Part shown: positions 14,103 through 29,100 of the stretch, piece by piece
Layout of the letters: each line of letters opens with the position of its first letter
Numbering within the stretch: position 1 is the stretch's first letter
From: Ptychodera flava
Lineage: Eukaryota > Hemichordata > Enteropneusta > Ptychoderidae
Direction: 5' to 3'
DNA: 64,000 nt
Assembly: GCF_041260155.1 (NCBI RefSeq)
Contig: NC_091938.1
Span: 18,994,632-19,058,631 of the forward strand
Notes under the pieces: generated by a model
Database searches by the model: none
The model's input: only the letters and a program-made list of their open reading frames with translations
What the model was told of the DNA's origin: nothing
Translations under genes and position numbers: made by a program

Positions 14103-17100
14103 CACAGACAGACACACAGACAGACAGACAGACAGACATCGCTGCGACATATGCTCACGTGTTCACACGTGAGCAAAAAGGCCAGTTGAAAACAACGTTA
14201 CACCGAGAAAACGTACGCGCAGAGTGTACCAAACTTAAGCAGATCCCGAACGGTGCCCTTCCAAGTTTTCAAGAAATTCATTGAAATGCGTCCTGATGGA
14301 ATGCTTGCTGTAAGTAGTCTAGTTTATCCTACCATAAATCACAAAGTATGCGGCAACATCTTGTGAAAGAATCAGCTACTGTGTATCAACTCCGTCAGAG
14401 CCCTCAGATGAAATTCAGGACACAAACGACAAAAGAAAAACAAACTAATCGTCCCGTTATGAAGGCCCTCATCACAAATCAAATACAGAAGAATCCCCGA
14501 CTCATAGATGCCGATTAAAGCACTATGTCAACAATTTCACCAGTTACGCTAGTTTGGCTTCAGCAGAAGCTCAAAGTGTCAGCTATAATGAGCAACTTGA
14601 GATTCGGCAAATCTCAAATATACACAGGCGAACTAGGAGTACTTAGTCTACATTTTCGTAAAACATGAATTTATATTAATGTAATATATTGATATCAATA
14701 ACCGTGTTAGTATTTCATTCGGGTTGAGCTTCCTTTCTGCTTAGCAGCAGCCGATAAAATCACTAAACGTGTATGAATTTTATATGACATAGGCCGGCGC
14801 GTCAAATGCACAAGTATACTTCTACTATATATAAGACGCTCCGGCCTATATTACACATAATTCAATACACGTTAAGTTATTTTATCGAGTGCTGCTCAGC
14901 ATAAAGGAAGCTCAACAGTGATGAAATGCTTAGCACGGTTTTATTGATATCTATATTCATAATAATGATTTTAGTTTTAATAATGACGAAAATAATATAA
15001 TACTTTTTAGACTGTTTACTCCTAGTTCGCCTCTGAAATATGTCGCCAGATCATCAATTGAGTGGTGAACATGGCTTTATTATGACACGTGAAGTTGTCA
15101 GCTTTGTCCTTTGTCGACTCACACACTCTTTCTGATACAGTAGATTTAACATTGAGAGTGCCAACGTACATTAGCTCATTGTATAATGCTGCGTGATCTA
15201 CTACTACGTAATATGAACGTCGCATCTGTGACTTGATGAATGGAAATGATTGACATGCTGAAAAGCTGCTTATTAGCGCCGCTGTCAGAGATGCGGAGCT
15301 TATCAAATAGGCTGACTTTCCGTCGTCGTCGTCCGTCCGTCGTCCATCAACCATTGCCTTCTCCTCTGAAACCGCAAGTCCGATTGCTTTGAAATTTGAT
15401 ATGCAGATCACTTGGGGTGACCTCACTTAAGTTTGTTCAAATGTTGGTGAAATTTGCATATTTGTATTTTTTGGGCATTATTTGCTGTCTTTGGTAAAAA
15501 AATCTTCTTCTCTGAAACGGCATGTCCAATTGCTTTAAAATTTGATATGCAATTACTTTTGGTTACTTCGGTTAGATTTGTTCAAATCGTGGTGAAATTC
15601 ATATATTTGTATTTTTAAGGCAACTTTTGTTAGTTTTGGTCCAAAAATCTTTAAAAATCTTCTTCAAAACTACAGGTCAGATAGTTTTGATATTTGGTAC
15701 ATAGGTCCCTAGGGATGATCTATTTCAGATTTGTTCAAATTGTGCAGAAATATGCAAATTTCTATTTTAAGACAATTTTTTTCATTTTTTGTCAAAAAAT
15801 TTGTTTCATCCTAACCACTTGTCTGACAGCTTTGATATTTGGTATACAGGTTTATAGGTATGAGCGAAATGTGATATATTAAAACTAGGATGAAATCAAC
15901 AATTTTGTATTTTGGGGGCAATTTTTGCAATTTTTGGTCAAATAACCTTTTTGTAAAATGCCATGACAGCACGGCATCGATCACGACAAAACAGTCTGTG
16001 TCGCGGCGTGCATGTATGAACGGTACTATTGCAGGAAAAAGTTCTGGTTGATGCCGTACAACAGGGGTAATAAGGAGTTCTTATCTGTGCTGGTGTACGT
16101 CACACAGTGGTGATACTGGCCAATTCATGAGATAATGTGTATATTACAGGAAATAGTAATCAAGAGATGATTAAGCGAGAGAAGTTGAGCTTGATATGAT
16201 TGGTTTATTATCTCTTTGTCAATTGATTCTCCAGTTCTAAGGTATGAATGATCATCTCTTATTGTAAATTAAATTGTTGCGGAAATTAAAAACGGAGGTC
16301 TTGTATTTTTCTGATCAGTACCGCAAGTTTACTTAGAAAGTCTAGGGTGTTGGAAGGACTATGGACGAAATAGAGCGATTCCGACTTTGGAGCAACAAGA
16401 CGGTAGACTAGATGGTCAGTATCAGAGCCGTGTTGACCCAATCAGAAAATGCAAAGAAGCTGCCATGTGCAGATGTTACACTGTGTTTGCTGTACAAAAT
16501 GGAGGTTGGTGTGCATCAAGTTCAAATGCTGAATACACCTACATGAAATACGGACCATCTGATGCCTGTAAAGGAGACGGCGAAGGTGGACACGGCGCAA
16601 ACAATGTGTATAGGATAAGTACGTGAATTTGATAAGAATGCCTTATTAAAACAAAGTTTTTAATCATCGCACTAAATAATACAGAGATAGTGCGTAGAAA
16701 CGAATGTTTTCCCTGAATCTGAAAAATCAACCTTGACTCTTTTCAGAATCCGATATTTTACCAAGTTTGTTCATGAATACCTGCAATTGTCGTTAGCATT
16801 CGTCGGGATCCGTAGATAGAAAAGCTTAAATGCTTAATGCACATGAATTCACAAAAAGAATGCCATAGCCCTGTGAAATAAAAAGGTGTCTGCTCAGCTG
16901 TTTTAGTAAGGTCTTCGGAAGAGCACATTCTGAAAAATAGATGGTGGTATTATAGCGAACTGGCAGTTTCCGTCCAGATAGTTTCAATTTTTTGTATGAC
17001 ATTGTTTTTCCCAAATCAGTAAGTCTTAATGTATGGCAAATAAAAAGTTTCTCCCTGTAAAGTAATAATGGTGAACGCAGATCGTGACAATGGTTGAAAG

Positions 17101-20100
17101 TAAGGACGCCAATTACTATATTTCCAAAAGGTACACTAATAAAGTAATAATGCTAGTTATCTTTGTATGTCTAAAGTTTATATCCAGATCAGATTAAATG
17201 GCAAACTTTCGGATTCAACAACTCCAAAATAACAATGTTAGGAAGTTAAGATTTACTACTTTGACTTGAAATCTCTCAAAAGGATTCTAATGATGTTTCT
17301 ATTTGTTCTGATTTCCGATGTCAACACAGACACTTCTTATAGTTAAAATGCTGTACTGTGAGATAGGGCAAACTTACATTATTTTACCGTGTTCTAGAGT
17401 ATTTACATAAGGAGTTAATAGTTTTTGCTTCGGTAACCATATCTATTGTAAATGATAAATTAAATTAAATGAATTTACTGGTATGATACATGTACAATAC
17501 AACATAATGAATATCCTTGTACGATATGGTGATTTACTAGCAATTATATTGCACCAGTATCTCATCCTCAACCTCATTCTTAAATGGAACATTTCATGAA
17601 GAAATTTATATTTCAGCTAACTTCCAAAACCAAAGTGTTTGCATGTGTGACCTGCCCACAACAGTTGAGACAGACACGACATCGCTAACCAGTGAAAATG
17701 CCGAAAAAACAACAGTTGCAGATGGTGCCATCTCGACTGCTATCAAAACATATACTTCGCCTATAGAATCATGCTCATTCCGCTACACCAGTTCTAAAAG
17801 AGGGGAAGTTATCAACATCCCCCATTCGTCACGTTTATTATTCATCTGCCGACCTGGATTTGAATTTGCCCACTCCTCGTTGACTCACTTCACTGCTACC
17901 TGCATGGACGGAGACATGTACCCGAATCATGACTCTTGCACAGGTAATTTCAGACTTGCGTTCGTTATATTAAGATTAATAGATTGGTTACCACTGGGTT
18001 CAACAACAAATAGTAATATCGACAAGTACAAGCCATAATGTTCATCTTAATTGGTGCCAACGGCGTCATTTTATTGGGGCTACCTAACTGGCTGAAAGCT
18101 ATTCTTCGTTCTCACTAGTACACGTGTTGATCAAACGGACACGTCGCAAAGGTGTTTTCATTTACAAGTTGAGCTGAATATATATACACAAAATGCATAA
18201 AGAGTGTCGTACAAGATAAAAATTGTTTCGACTTTTTAAAATGAATATTTTTCCAACACTCAATGATTTCAGCTGCTATTAAAATGACTAGAATTAAAAA
18301 GTTTATAAAAAGCATATGCTGTCTAAATACTGCAAGAAAATCGCAGTGTAAAAAGGACGAAAGAAAGATGATTTTGCAGACTACATGGGTGTTGCTGTCT
18401 CATCTACAGACTTCTTTTCGAAATTGGACGACATGAGTTATTGCCTATCTTTGTTCAGTAATGTGGGGAATCTACTACTCGAATGAAATGCATTAGATTT
18501 TGTAATTGTAGATTTGACCTTATTAAAATGTGTTTCTGAGTCTATCAGTATCGTAGAGAGAACATTCTAAACATTAAGGGTAAAATCACATTAAAATTTG
18601 TTTCTAACTATGCCTTCAAGGAAAAGAAGGCTTTTAATCCTTTTTGTTTTAAGTTTTAATAGCTTCCTTAAATTTGTCATTTAGGCTGAAAGTGATATGA
18701 AAATAATTAAATTGACTAAATGTATTTATTGCATTGATTTATCGTGAACAATAATACTTGTTTTATTGTAGTTTAAATGGGCCGGGTTTGAGGCTGTGAG
18801 TGGGACGGTCTCCGGACGAGGCCACTTAATAGTTAATCAGTATTAGTCCGTGGGCTGGAGGGGCCCACCGTGCACCCCCCCCATAACCTACTACATGGGT
18901 ATTTTTTTGTTCTTTGGGATCTGCTGAACTAGAAAAAAGATGTTAACATTGGATATTTTGGGATGCACTACCTGTCTGCACTGGTTTTTGATTTGTATGT
19001 ACCGCAAAAAATGGCGAAAAATGGGTAGGGGTAGGGGGTACTATATCCTCCCCTAAATTGAGTAAACTAGCATGAAATAGCACAAACCTTACATTTTTGG
19101 AAAGCTCAGATACTGCTCTTTCTGAGGAATACCAACTTTAGCAAAATTAATTTGTGTACATAGAGTAGGACGACTTTAAATTGAATTTTTTTGACAATTT
19201 TGAAATTTTTTACCCAAAATACCATGTAACAATTGTGATTTACTTTTTATTAAGCAAAATTTTCACAACTTTTTGTGTTTAAATTATTCATTCCGACATA
19301 TTAAACAAGAAAAAAAGTGTTAACATCAGATATCTAACTATACACTACTTCTCTGGCGTCAATTTTAAATTGCGTGTATCTGTATGGGGTGTACAAAAGC
19401 TGGGGGTAGGGGTACAACATTCTTTCCTTGATGAAGTAAACTGGCTTGAAATGCCATATATCTTATAGTTTTAGAAAGCTTAGATACTGGGCTTTCTAAA
19501 ATGCATAAGTTTTTAGTAAAAAAATATGACGTCATAGAATTGGATAACTTTAAATCGATTTTTTCTGGTAATTCAGCAATTTTAACTGGAAGAAAATATG
19601 ATAACTATTGTTTCCTCCCAATGAAGCAAATCAAACAGATTTATGGATGTTATTTACTAATTGTAATGTGCTGAAGAAGAAAATAAATGTCAAAATTGGG
19701 TATTTACAATGAATTATTGTCTCTACTCACTAAAATTGCAAGTTTTGCTACATTGGTATATCGCGAATGGGCATTTTATTGTTATGCAATGAACTAATGC
19801 ACAGGCACAAGAAGACACATAGTCATATTGCCATTTTCTCCTAAAGTAAATAGATTTTTGATGACTGTCTATTTTTATAATTTACTTTTTAAATATTTTT
19901 TTATAAAATAATTTTGATAAGACGTATTTGGAAAATTGTCTATGCCTCCTTGTCTTACTTATACAGCAAGCATTACTAACAATCTATTAGGCCGTGGGCT
20001 AAAGGGGCATCTACGTGCACCTCCCCCCCCCAACCGCACAGGATAACAAACCTGTATTTTTCAGAAGCCTTGGGATCCCTAGAATAAGAAATAGGATTTT

Positions 20101-23100
20101 AACAGACAAAATATAGGGACTCAATAGCTGTTACGGTCATGTTTTGAAGGGTACCGCAAAATCACGATTTTGTGACCCACATGGATTTTTGTCAAACCTG
20201 TCTTCATGTACGTCATCTGCTGAGCTTACTGTTCAACATGACCTGGCTTATGGGGTATCATTAAAAAGGTGATTTATTCTTCTTGAAAATGGTATATAGC
20301 AATATGCAATATCTTCTATAGTTTTTATGAAGTAGGGCCATAATTTACCCCATACCCCAAAGTTTATGTCGCAAATTACTGTCAAAACTAATCTAAATTC
20401 TACCAATTATTTACCTAGACATAATACAAAGGGCAATGGTGTGTCTTAACTTTGTGTTATTTGCTACAGGTACATGTTAGAAACCTGAAATAAACTTTTG
20501 ACAGAAAAAATATTGGGATCCTGTAGCTGTAATAGTCATATTTTGAAGGGTTCCGCAAAATCACAGTATTACTGAATCACATTCGTTTTTGTTAAACCTG
20601 TCTTCTTGTAAGTCTTCTGCTGAGCTTATTTTGAACATAAAGAGACATATGCGGTATCATTTGAAAGTTAATTTACTTTTCTTTAAAATGATATATTGCA
20701 ATATGCAATATCTTCTATAGTTTTCATGAAATGAGACCAAACTTACCCCATACTCCAAAGTTTTATGTTGCAAGTACAGTCAAAACTAATGTCAAATTCT
20801 ACCAATTATTTTCCTAGACACTTTACAAAAGGCAATGCTTTGTATAAAATATAGTTTATTTGGTACAGGGACATGTCAAAAATATGAGTTTGACGTTTAA
20901 CAGACAAAATATTGGGATTGAATGACTGTTACTTGCATGTTTTGAAGGGTACCGTGAAGTCAGCGTATTACCGACTCGCATATGTTTTTGTTAAATTTGT
21001 CGTCTTGTAAGTCATCTCCTCAGCTTACTTTTTTGTATAACCCAGCTTATGGGCTGTCATTAGAAAGACAATTTATTTGGCTTTCAAATGACATATTGTA
21101 ATATGCAATATCTTCTATAGTTTTCATGAAATAGGACCAAATTTTACCCCATACCCCAAAGTTTTATGTCGTAAATTACTGCCAAAACTAATCTTAAATT
21201 CTACCGACTATTTACCTAGACATTATACAAAGGGCAATGCTTTGTATCAAATTGTTTTATTTGATACAGGTACATGTTAGAAACTCGAAATAAACTTTTA
21301 ACCCAAAAATATCCGGATGCTGTAGCTGTAATATTCATATTTTGAATGGTACTGCAAAATCACAGTATTGCCAACTCGCGTACATTTTCGTTAAACCTGT
21401 CTTCTTGTAAGTCGCCTACTGAGCTTATTTTTTATTATAACGTAGCAAGTTGGGCATCATTAGAAAGTTAATTTACTCTTCTCTAAAATGATATATGCAA
21501 TATGCAATATCTTTTATACTTTTCATGAAATAGGACCACAACTTACCCCATACCCCTAAGTTTTATGTTCCAAATTACAGTCAAACTAATCTCAAATTCT
21601 GCCCTACTATTTACCGGGATATAATACAAAGGGCAATGATTTGTATTAAATTTAGTTTATTTGCTACAGGCTCATGTTAGAAACTTGAAACGAACTTTTA
21701 ACAGAAAAAATATTGTGATGCTGTAGCTGTAACAGTAATATTTTGAAGGGTACCACAAAATCATGGTATTGCCAACTCACATACGTTTTTGTTTAACCTG
21801 TCTTTTTGTAAGTCATCTGCTGAGCTTATTTTTTTAACATAAGTTGGCTATTGGGGTACCATTAAAAAGTTTTTTTCCTTTGATATAACATATTGTAAAA
21901 TACAATATCTTCTTTAGTGTTCAGGAAATAAGACCAAAACTTATCCCATACCCCTAAGTTTATATTGCAAATTACTGTCACTACTGATTTCAAATTCTAC
22001 CAAACTTTTACCTAGACATATTACAAAAGACAATGATTTGTATGAAATCTGTTTTATTTGCTACAGAGACATGTCACAAATATGAGATAGACTTTTAACA
22101 GACAAAATACTGGGATTGAATGGTTGCTGCTGTCATGTTTTGAAGGGTACCGTAAAGTCACAGTCTTGCCCACTCGTATGTGTTTTTGTTAAATGTGTCA
22201 TCTTGTAAGTCATCTGCTGAGCTTACTTTTTACTCTAACCTTATCTCTAACTCTAATCTTATGGGCTATCATTTGAAAGACAATTTTTGCCAAAAAGCGA
22301 CTGACATAATGTAATATTTAATATCTTCAATAGTTTTCATGAAATAGGACCAAAACTTACCCCATATCCCAAATTCGCAAACTGCAAAGTTTTAGAACAG
22401 ATGTAGTTTGCAAATCAAACTAAGGGCTGGAGTGATGAGGTTTTGGCTATTTCATTACAACTTAAGATGATAATGCACTTTATGATATGCTAAAATAAGA
22501 GTGATAAAATCTTTGTAATGATACCCTACAATCTGGGTTATGGACAAAATAAAGGTTGGCAGATAAATTTCATGGAAGTGTTTAATAAAATTTCACGGGT
22601 TTCAGCAATATATCCTGCTATCCTTCAAAATATGATGCTAACAGCTATTAAATCGCAATAATTATCCTGTTAATGGTATCTTTCATAGTTGAAAATGTCC
22701 CTGTAACAAATAAAATAGGTTTCATACAAAGTTTGTCTTTTTTATAGAATTTTTCAAAATTAAATGCTAGTTTTGACAGTAATTTACGACATAAAATTTT
22801 GGGGAATGGGGTAAGATTTGGTCCTATTTCATGAAAACTATAGAAGATATTGTATATTACAATATGTCATTTTAAAGCCAAATAAATTGTCTTTCTAATG
22901 GCAGCCCATAAGCTAGGTTATGCAAGAAAGTAAGCTGAGCAGATGACTTACAAGACGACAAATTTAACAAAAACATATGCGAGTCAGTAATACTCTGACT
23001 TCACGGTACCCTTCAAAACATGCAAGTAACAGTCATTCAATCCCAATATTTTGTCTGTTAAACGTCTAACTCATATTTTTGACATGTCCCTGTACCAAAT

Positions 23101-26100
23101 AAAATATATTTTATACAAAGCATTGCCTTTTGTAAAGTGTCTAGGAAAATAATTGGTAGAATTTGACATTTTTTACTGTAACTTGCGACATAAAACTTTG
23201 GGGTATAGGGTAAGTTTTGGTCTCATTTCATGAAAACTGTAGAAGATATTGCATATTGCAATATATCATTTTAAAGAAAAGTAAATTAACTTTCAAATGA
23301 TACCGCATATGCCTCTTTATGTTCAAAATAAGCTCAGCAGAAGACTTACAAGAAGACAGGTTTAACAAAAACGAATGTGATTCAGTAATACTGTGATTTT
23401 GCGGAACCCTTCAAAATATGACTATTACAGCTACAGGATCCCAATATTTTTTTCTGTCAAAAGTTTATTTCAGGTTTCTAACATGTACCTGTAGCAAATA
23501 ACACAAAGTTAAGACACACCATTGCCCTTTGTATTATGTCTAGGTAAATAATTGGTAGAATTTAGATTAGTTTTGACAGTAATTTGCGACATAAACTTTG
23601 GGGTATGGGGTAAATTATGGCCCTACTTCATAAAAACTATAGAAGATATTGCATATTGCTATATACTATTTTCAAGAAGAATAAATCACCTTTCTAATGA
23701 TACCCCATAAGCCAGGTCATATTAAACAGTAAGCTCAGCAGATGACGTACATGAAGACAGGTTTGACAAAAATCCATGTGGGTCACAAAATCGTGATTTT
23801 GCGGTACCCTTCAAAACATGACCGTAACAGCTATTGAGTCCCTATATTTTGTCTGTTAAAATCCTATTTCTTATTCTAGGGATCCCAAGGCTTCTGAAAA
23901 ATACAGGTTTGTTATCCTGTGCGGTTGGGGGGGGGGGGAGGTGCACGTAGATGCCCCTTTAGCCCACGGCCTAATAGATTGTTAGTAATGCTTGCTGTAT
24001 AAGTAAGACAAGGAGGCATAGACAATTTTCCAAATATGTCTTATCAAAATTATTTTATAAAAAAATATTTAAAAAGTAAATTATAAAAATAGACAGTCAT
24101 CAAAATCTATTTACTTTAGGAGAAAATGGCAATATGACTATGTGTGTGCGTTTTAAAGTCTTCTTTTTCAGCCTGTGCATTAGTTCATTGCATAACAATA
24201 AAATGCCCATTCGCGATATACCAATGTAGCAAAACTTGCAATTTTAGTGAGTAGAGACAATAATTCATTGTAAATACCCAATTTTGACATTTATTTTCTT
24301 CTTCAGCACATTACAAATAGTAAATAACATCCATAAATCTGTTTGATTTGCTTCATTGGGAGGAAACAATAGTTATCATATTTTCTTCCAGTTAAAATTG
24401 CTGAATTACCAGAAAAAAGCGATTTAAAGTTATCCAATTCTATGACGTCATATTTTTTTACTAAAAACTTATGCATTTTAGAAAGCCCAGTATCTAAGCT
24501 TTCTAAAACTATAAGATATATGGCATTTCAAGCCAGTTTACTTCATCAAGGAAAGAATGTTGTACCCCTACCGCCAGCTTTTGTACACCCCATACAGATA
24601 CACGCAATTAAAATTGACGCCAGAGAAGTAGTGTATAGTTAGATATCTGATGTTAACACTTTTTTTCTTGTTAATATGTCGGAATGAATAATTTAAACAC
24701 CAAAAAGTTGTGAAAATTTGCTTAATAAAAGTAAATCACAATTGTTACATGGTATTTTGGGTAAAAAATTTCAAAATTGTCAAAAAAATTCAATTTAAAG
24801 TCGTCCTACTCTATGTACACAAATTAATTTTGCTAAAGTTGGTATTCCTCAGAAGAGCAGTATCTGAGCTTTCCAAAATGTAAGGTTTGTGCTATTTCAT
24901 GCTAGTTTACTCAATTAGAGGAGGATATAGTACCCCCTACCCCTACCCATTTTTCGCCATTTTTTGCGGTACATACAAATCAAAAACCAGTGCAGACAGG
25001 TAGTGCATCCCAAAATACCAATGTTAACATCTTTTTTCTAGTTCAGCAGATCCCAAAGAACAAAAAAATACCCATGTAGTAGGTTTATGGGGGGGGTGCA
25101 CGGTGGGCCCCTCCAGCCCACGGACTATATTGGCTTCGACCTCAGAGCGTTCCCCCACCCTCCTCCCTATCCTACTAGCTTGCAATTGAATTTTTAACGT
25201 TTGTCCACAAAGCTATTGTTCCCGCCAACGAATAGCAACAATGTCAGACAAAGCACAAAGTTTCCGCGAATGGTGTGAGGCAGCAGGCCTAACGGAGGAT
25301 ACACATGACGTGCTAACTACACAAGGCATCCCATCAACCGATGTCCTGAAGCGTCTCAACAATCAAGACATCATCGGACTTATTCTGCCTATAGGCCAAC
25401 GCAGACTGCTCCGCTGGGCATGGAACAACTTAGACGCAAAACCGGCAAAACAACAGGCACCTCAAGACCAACCTACACACGGGACAGAAACATCAGGGGC
25501 GACTACAAAGTCCCTTGCCAAAGATGAAGAGCTGAACAAACTCCTCGAAGCTTTCAGCAACGACGCGCTAAAAGACATTGTATCGGACCAGCGCATCACA
25601 TCCCAAAATCTAGTGAAGGATGAGCGTAAACCATTACTGATTCCGGACCATATAACCACAAAGGCTGCTTCGCTGGACTCTTCCGACGAGACGGAACTAG
25701 CAGCGGAAGGGGACATGAAGCTAGTTATGCGGACCGCCAAGCGTAGACCGAAACCTGACCAAGTTTCCCTTCCTCAGTGGATATCAGCCAACGCCCGAAT
25801 TTTAAAGACATTGATTAACCGCGGCATGTCCACGAAAGACACATTTGCGTACCTCGATCACACAATTAACATCGGGGATTACGCACAATCTTTTACGAAA
25901 TCATCAGTTTTATCGTATGATCACGAGTATCGCAAGAAACAGGCGACGGACTCCGATCACATGGGGTTCCGGGACCTCCATTTATCACTGTATCACCTTG
26001 ATAAATGACAGGCAAACGGAAATACGCCGAAGAAAAACACTACGAAGGACACTGCGCGCCGCAACTTTGTCACACGAGAAACCGAAATCTGCTTTGATTT

Positions 26101-29100
26101 CCAAAAACCAACCGGCTGCAACCGCACTTCCTGCCGTTTCGCGCACGTGTGCATAGAGGAAGGCTGCTGCAAAGACCACCCATAACACCGCCACAATTCG
26201 CTGCTCAGCCAAGAACTGGGTGGTCAAGCCTAGCATAAGGTAGCTAGCCCTCTGACTGATTGCCTGGAAAAATGGGAAAACGAACTCAAATACGACATGG
26301 ATCGCGACTTCATTCTAAACGGCATAAAATACGGTTTCGACATCATCGACCCTGGCACCCCCCTTCAAAAAGTGGAACGATCGAACTATGCATCATGCAC
26401 TGATCCAGCTTACTGCCAGGCGGTCGAACAACAAATTTTACACGAGATATCAGCAGGAAATTACAAGATCACGAACAGTAAACCGCACATTATAAGCAGC
26501 CTCGGTGCTATACCCAAGAAACAATCAAACAAGGTTAGGGGAGAACCATTTGATTTCGGGGGGGGGGGTATGGAGGAAGAGGGTATGGGAGCAAATTTTT
26601 TTTCCTGTCAGAGTGACAGCAATTTTTTTTTTCTACTGTCAGACCTGCATCAATTTTTTTTTCCAAATGGAGTAGCAGTGCAATTTTTTTTTATTGGTCA
26701 TCAAGTTTGTAATGCGTTGTATATAAGGGAGCCGTCATTATTGACGGCCTGAAACTCCGAAATTTCGAGTGACCCTCCCCCCTTCACCAACCATGATGAA
26801 TTTGAGTAACCTTCCTCTCTAACTCTGAAATTTTGACCATTCCCCCCTTAGAAAAGTTAAATACCAATACATGTAATTGTAAAATTTACAAAATACAGCA
26901 ACAGTAAAGACCCTTCAAATCCTGATGTGCCCTGCTAGACTATCATCAGTTATCTCATGATGGTTCAAAAAAGGTGAACACATCAAAATGAAATTCAAAG
27001 TCACAATAAAATAAAGATATAAAACATCACGCAGTATCTAATCATATAGTATATTGTTTAATTTGGATGGATATTATGACAGGGTTTTCACTAGGATATC
27101 TGACCGGGCAGAATTTGAAAGTACAGGGGGAGAACATGAGAGAGGCTTAGGGGGAAAGTGTCACAGGGGCTTTCCCCTATCTTGCATGGAAATTGTTAAG
27201 ATATTGATGTGTGCAATGGTGCAGTCTGGTGCAATCTGAGAGGTTTTTTAATTTGTTTACTAAGTGAAACTGTTAGAATACCCCAAGGGGGAGAGCACGA
27301 GAGGGGGTTCCCCCCTCGTATTGGAAATTTTGAGAAATTGATGTGTTTAATGGTGCAATCTGAGAGGAGTTTCAGTTTATGTTGCACTCGGTAAAACTGT
27401 TTGAAAATGACATTGAACACTGATATTTTTTACATTTTTTGCATGATCAGTTTTTGAGTCTCAATATTCAACAACCAAACAATGACAATACAATTTGTGA
27501 AAAACAGTTCTGTTTGCCAGAGACTGAAGACAAATATACAGGAACGGAAAATCTGTGACCTTCTTGTGTCATTTCTCCAGCTGCCAGCTTCTAATGAAAA
27601 GCCTGAATATGGTATGTTTGCGATCCGGTGTTTGTGGTCAGAAAAACAAGGCTCACACATTGTATTTCATTATATTTTTTTTCCTCAATTTTTCATTGTC
27701 AAGGTACATCTTTCTGACAAATTTATATTGAGAAAATAATATATTGGTTTTAACACTAGTTTATTGACTCCTGTCTTGTGTTTTAAATTTTCACAATTTA
27801 CAGAAGTCAAATAGTCCCCTTTAGATAGTGCCTATGCCATTGAGATATTGCAACAGAAATCCTGAAAATGATTTCTTGGGTCAGAAAATGGAAGGAAAAC
27901 ATTGAGTGTACTGAGGTGTAAAGTAGACCTATGTAGTGCATGCTTATATCATAAGTGCTGGGAAAAGAAACATAAGAATTGCTTGTGGTAAAACATTTGC
28001 GCCGCCTATGGCGGCGCGCCGGCAAAGAATACATGAGAATAAGGTTTCCAAATTTTGCTTATTTCTGGTGCATTGTGACAATTTTTTTTTCTCTTCTGTC
28101 TGTTATGACAATTTTTTTTCTCAGGCCATGACAGGATCAATTTTTTTTTCTTCTCTCTCACCTGGTGACAATTTTTTTTTTCTCAAAATCCTCCATACCC
28201 CCCCAGAAATCAAATGGTTCTCCCCTTAGACTCATTCACGATTGCAGCCAACCTACCGGCAAAAGCGTGAACTCATATGCATCTACAAACTCGTTCAAAT
28301 ATGAAACTATCGATCACGCTGTCGCTATGTGCAAGCCAGGATCGTACCTGGCCAAAGTCGACCTGAAATCCGCTTATCGCTCTGTACCCATAAGTATTGA
28401 CTCACAGCGTGCTACGGGCCTACGTTACAAATTCACGCAGCATAAAACTTAGACATACATGGTCGACACACGCCTTCCATTCGGTGCAGCGAAGAGCCCG
28501 GCAATTTTCACTCGCATCACGCAAAGTATTACAAGAATGATGCGCAGGAAAGGGTATGATGTCGTCATCGTGTATCTCGACGATTTCCTAATCATCGCGG
28601 ACTCTAAACTAGCGTGCGAACAAGCCTTTAACGCCTTGCAACAACTACTTCAGCAACTTGGCTTTTCCATAAACTGGGATAAGGTGGTCGAGCCTACGCA
28701 ATGCTTAACATTCCTAGGGATCGAGATAAACGCGCACACACGGACTTTGTCCCTAGACGGTACCAAGCTACAAGAAGTAAGTGACCTCCTGGAATATTGG
28801 CTTCCAAAGCGGCGAGCGACGAAACGCGAGCTTCAGCAATTAATCGGCAAACTCAACTGGGCGGCAAGAGTTATTCGCGGCGGGCGCACATTTTTGCGGC
28901 GACTCATCGATGTGACAAATTCGGTCTCACGACAGGTTCATCACATACGCCTTAACAGACAAGCGAGAGCGGACATCAGCTGGTGGGCGAATCTCATATC
29001 AGCAAATCTTTTAATGGTACGGCCCCAGCAGATTTTCACCACTGACGCATGCTCAGCAGCGGGAGCGGGCATTTACGCGAATGACTGGTTCTACACACGA

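Larger units (their letters stand above)
4145..16345. other. intron 1 of the receptor gene (12.2 kb)
   Basis: No further exon of the receptor is convincing here except the candidate at 7443-7563. The stretch 4145-6370 shows nothing I can name. From 6371 on it is made of microsatellites, a dispersed inverted repeat, the hairpin/captured-exon array, core-repeat elements, the 229-bp satellite and palindromic MITEs, each listed separately. The stretches 7564-8190, 9643-10200, 10640-11500 and 14175-14625 hold nothing I recognise. Confidence 0.65.
18844..25127. mobile_element. 6.3-kb foldback (long inverted-repeat) DNA element
   Basis: The ends are TAGTCCGTGGGCTGGAGGGG and its inverse complement. 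TAT lies on both sides (18841-18843, 25128-25130), and the uninterrupted site is visible in the second terminal repeat near 31236. The two arms (about 18844-21450 and 22560-25127) mirror each other at roughly 97-98% by eye. The inner parts consist of a ~400-bp tandem unit, six in the left half (landmarks 20145, 20544, 20944, 21345, 21745, 22143) and about three to four in the right. The centre is asymmetric. No transposase frame is visible. In structure it is like Drosophila FB or sea-urchin TU foldback elements, but homology to either is untested. Confidence 0.85.

Noticed and set aside
14068-14138. CAGA tract as coding Gln/Thr/Asp repeat
   Set aside because: It is a tetranucleotide microsatellite next to a terminal hairpin, consistent with a repeat element end.
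19988-23973. Simple insertion of a second foldback element into the first
   Set aside because: No direct target duplication is present; the flanks are inverted copies of each other. Inverted duplication explains them better, although nesting is not excluded.
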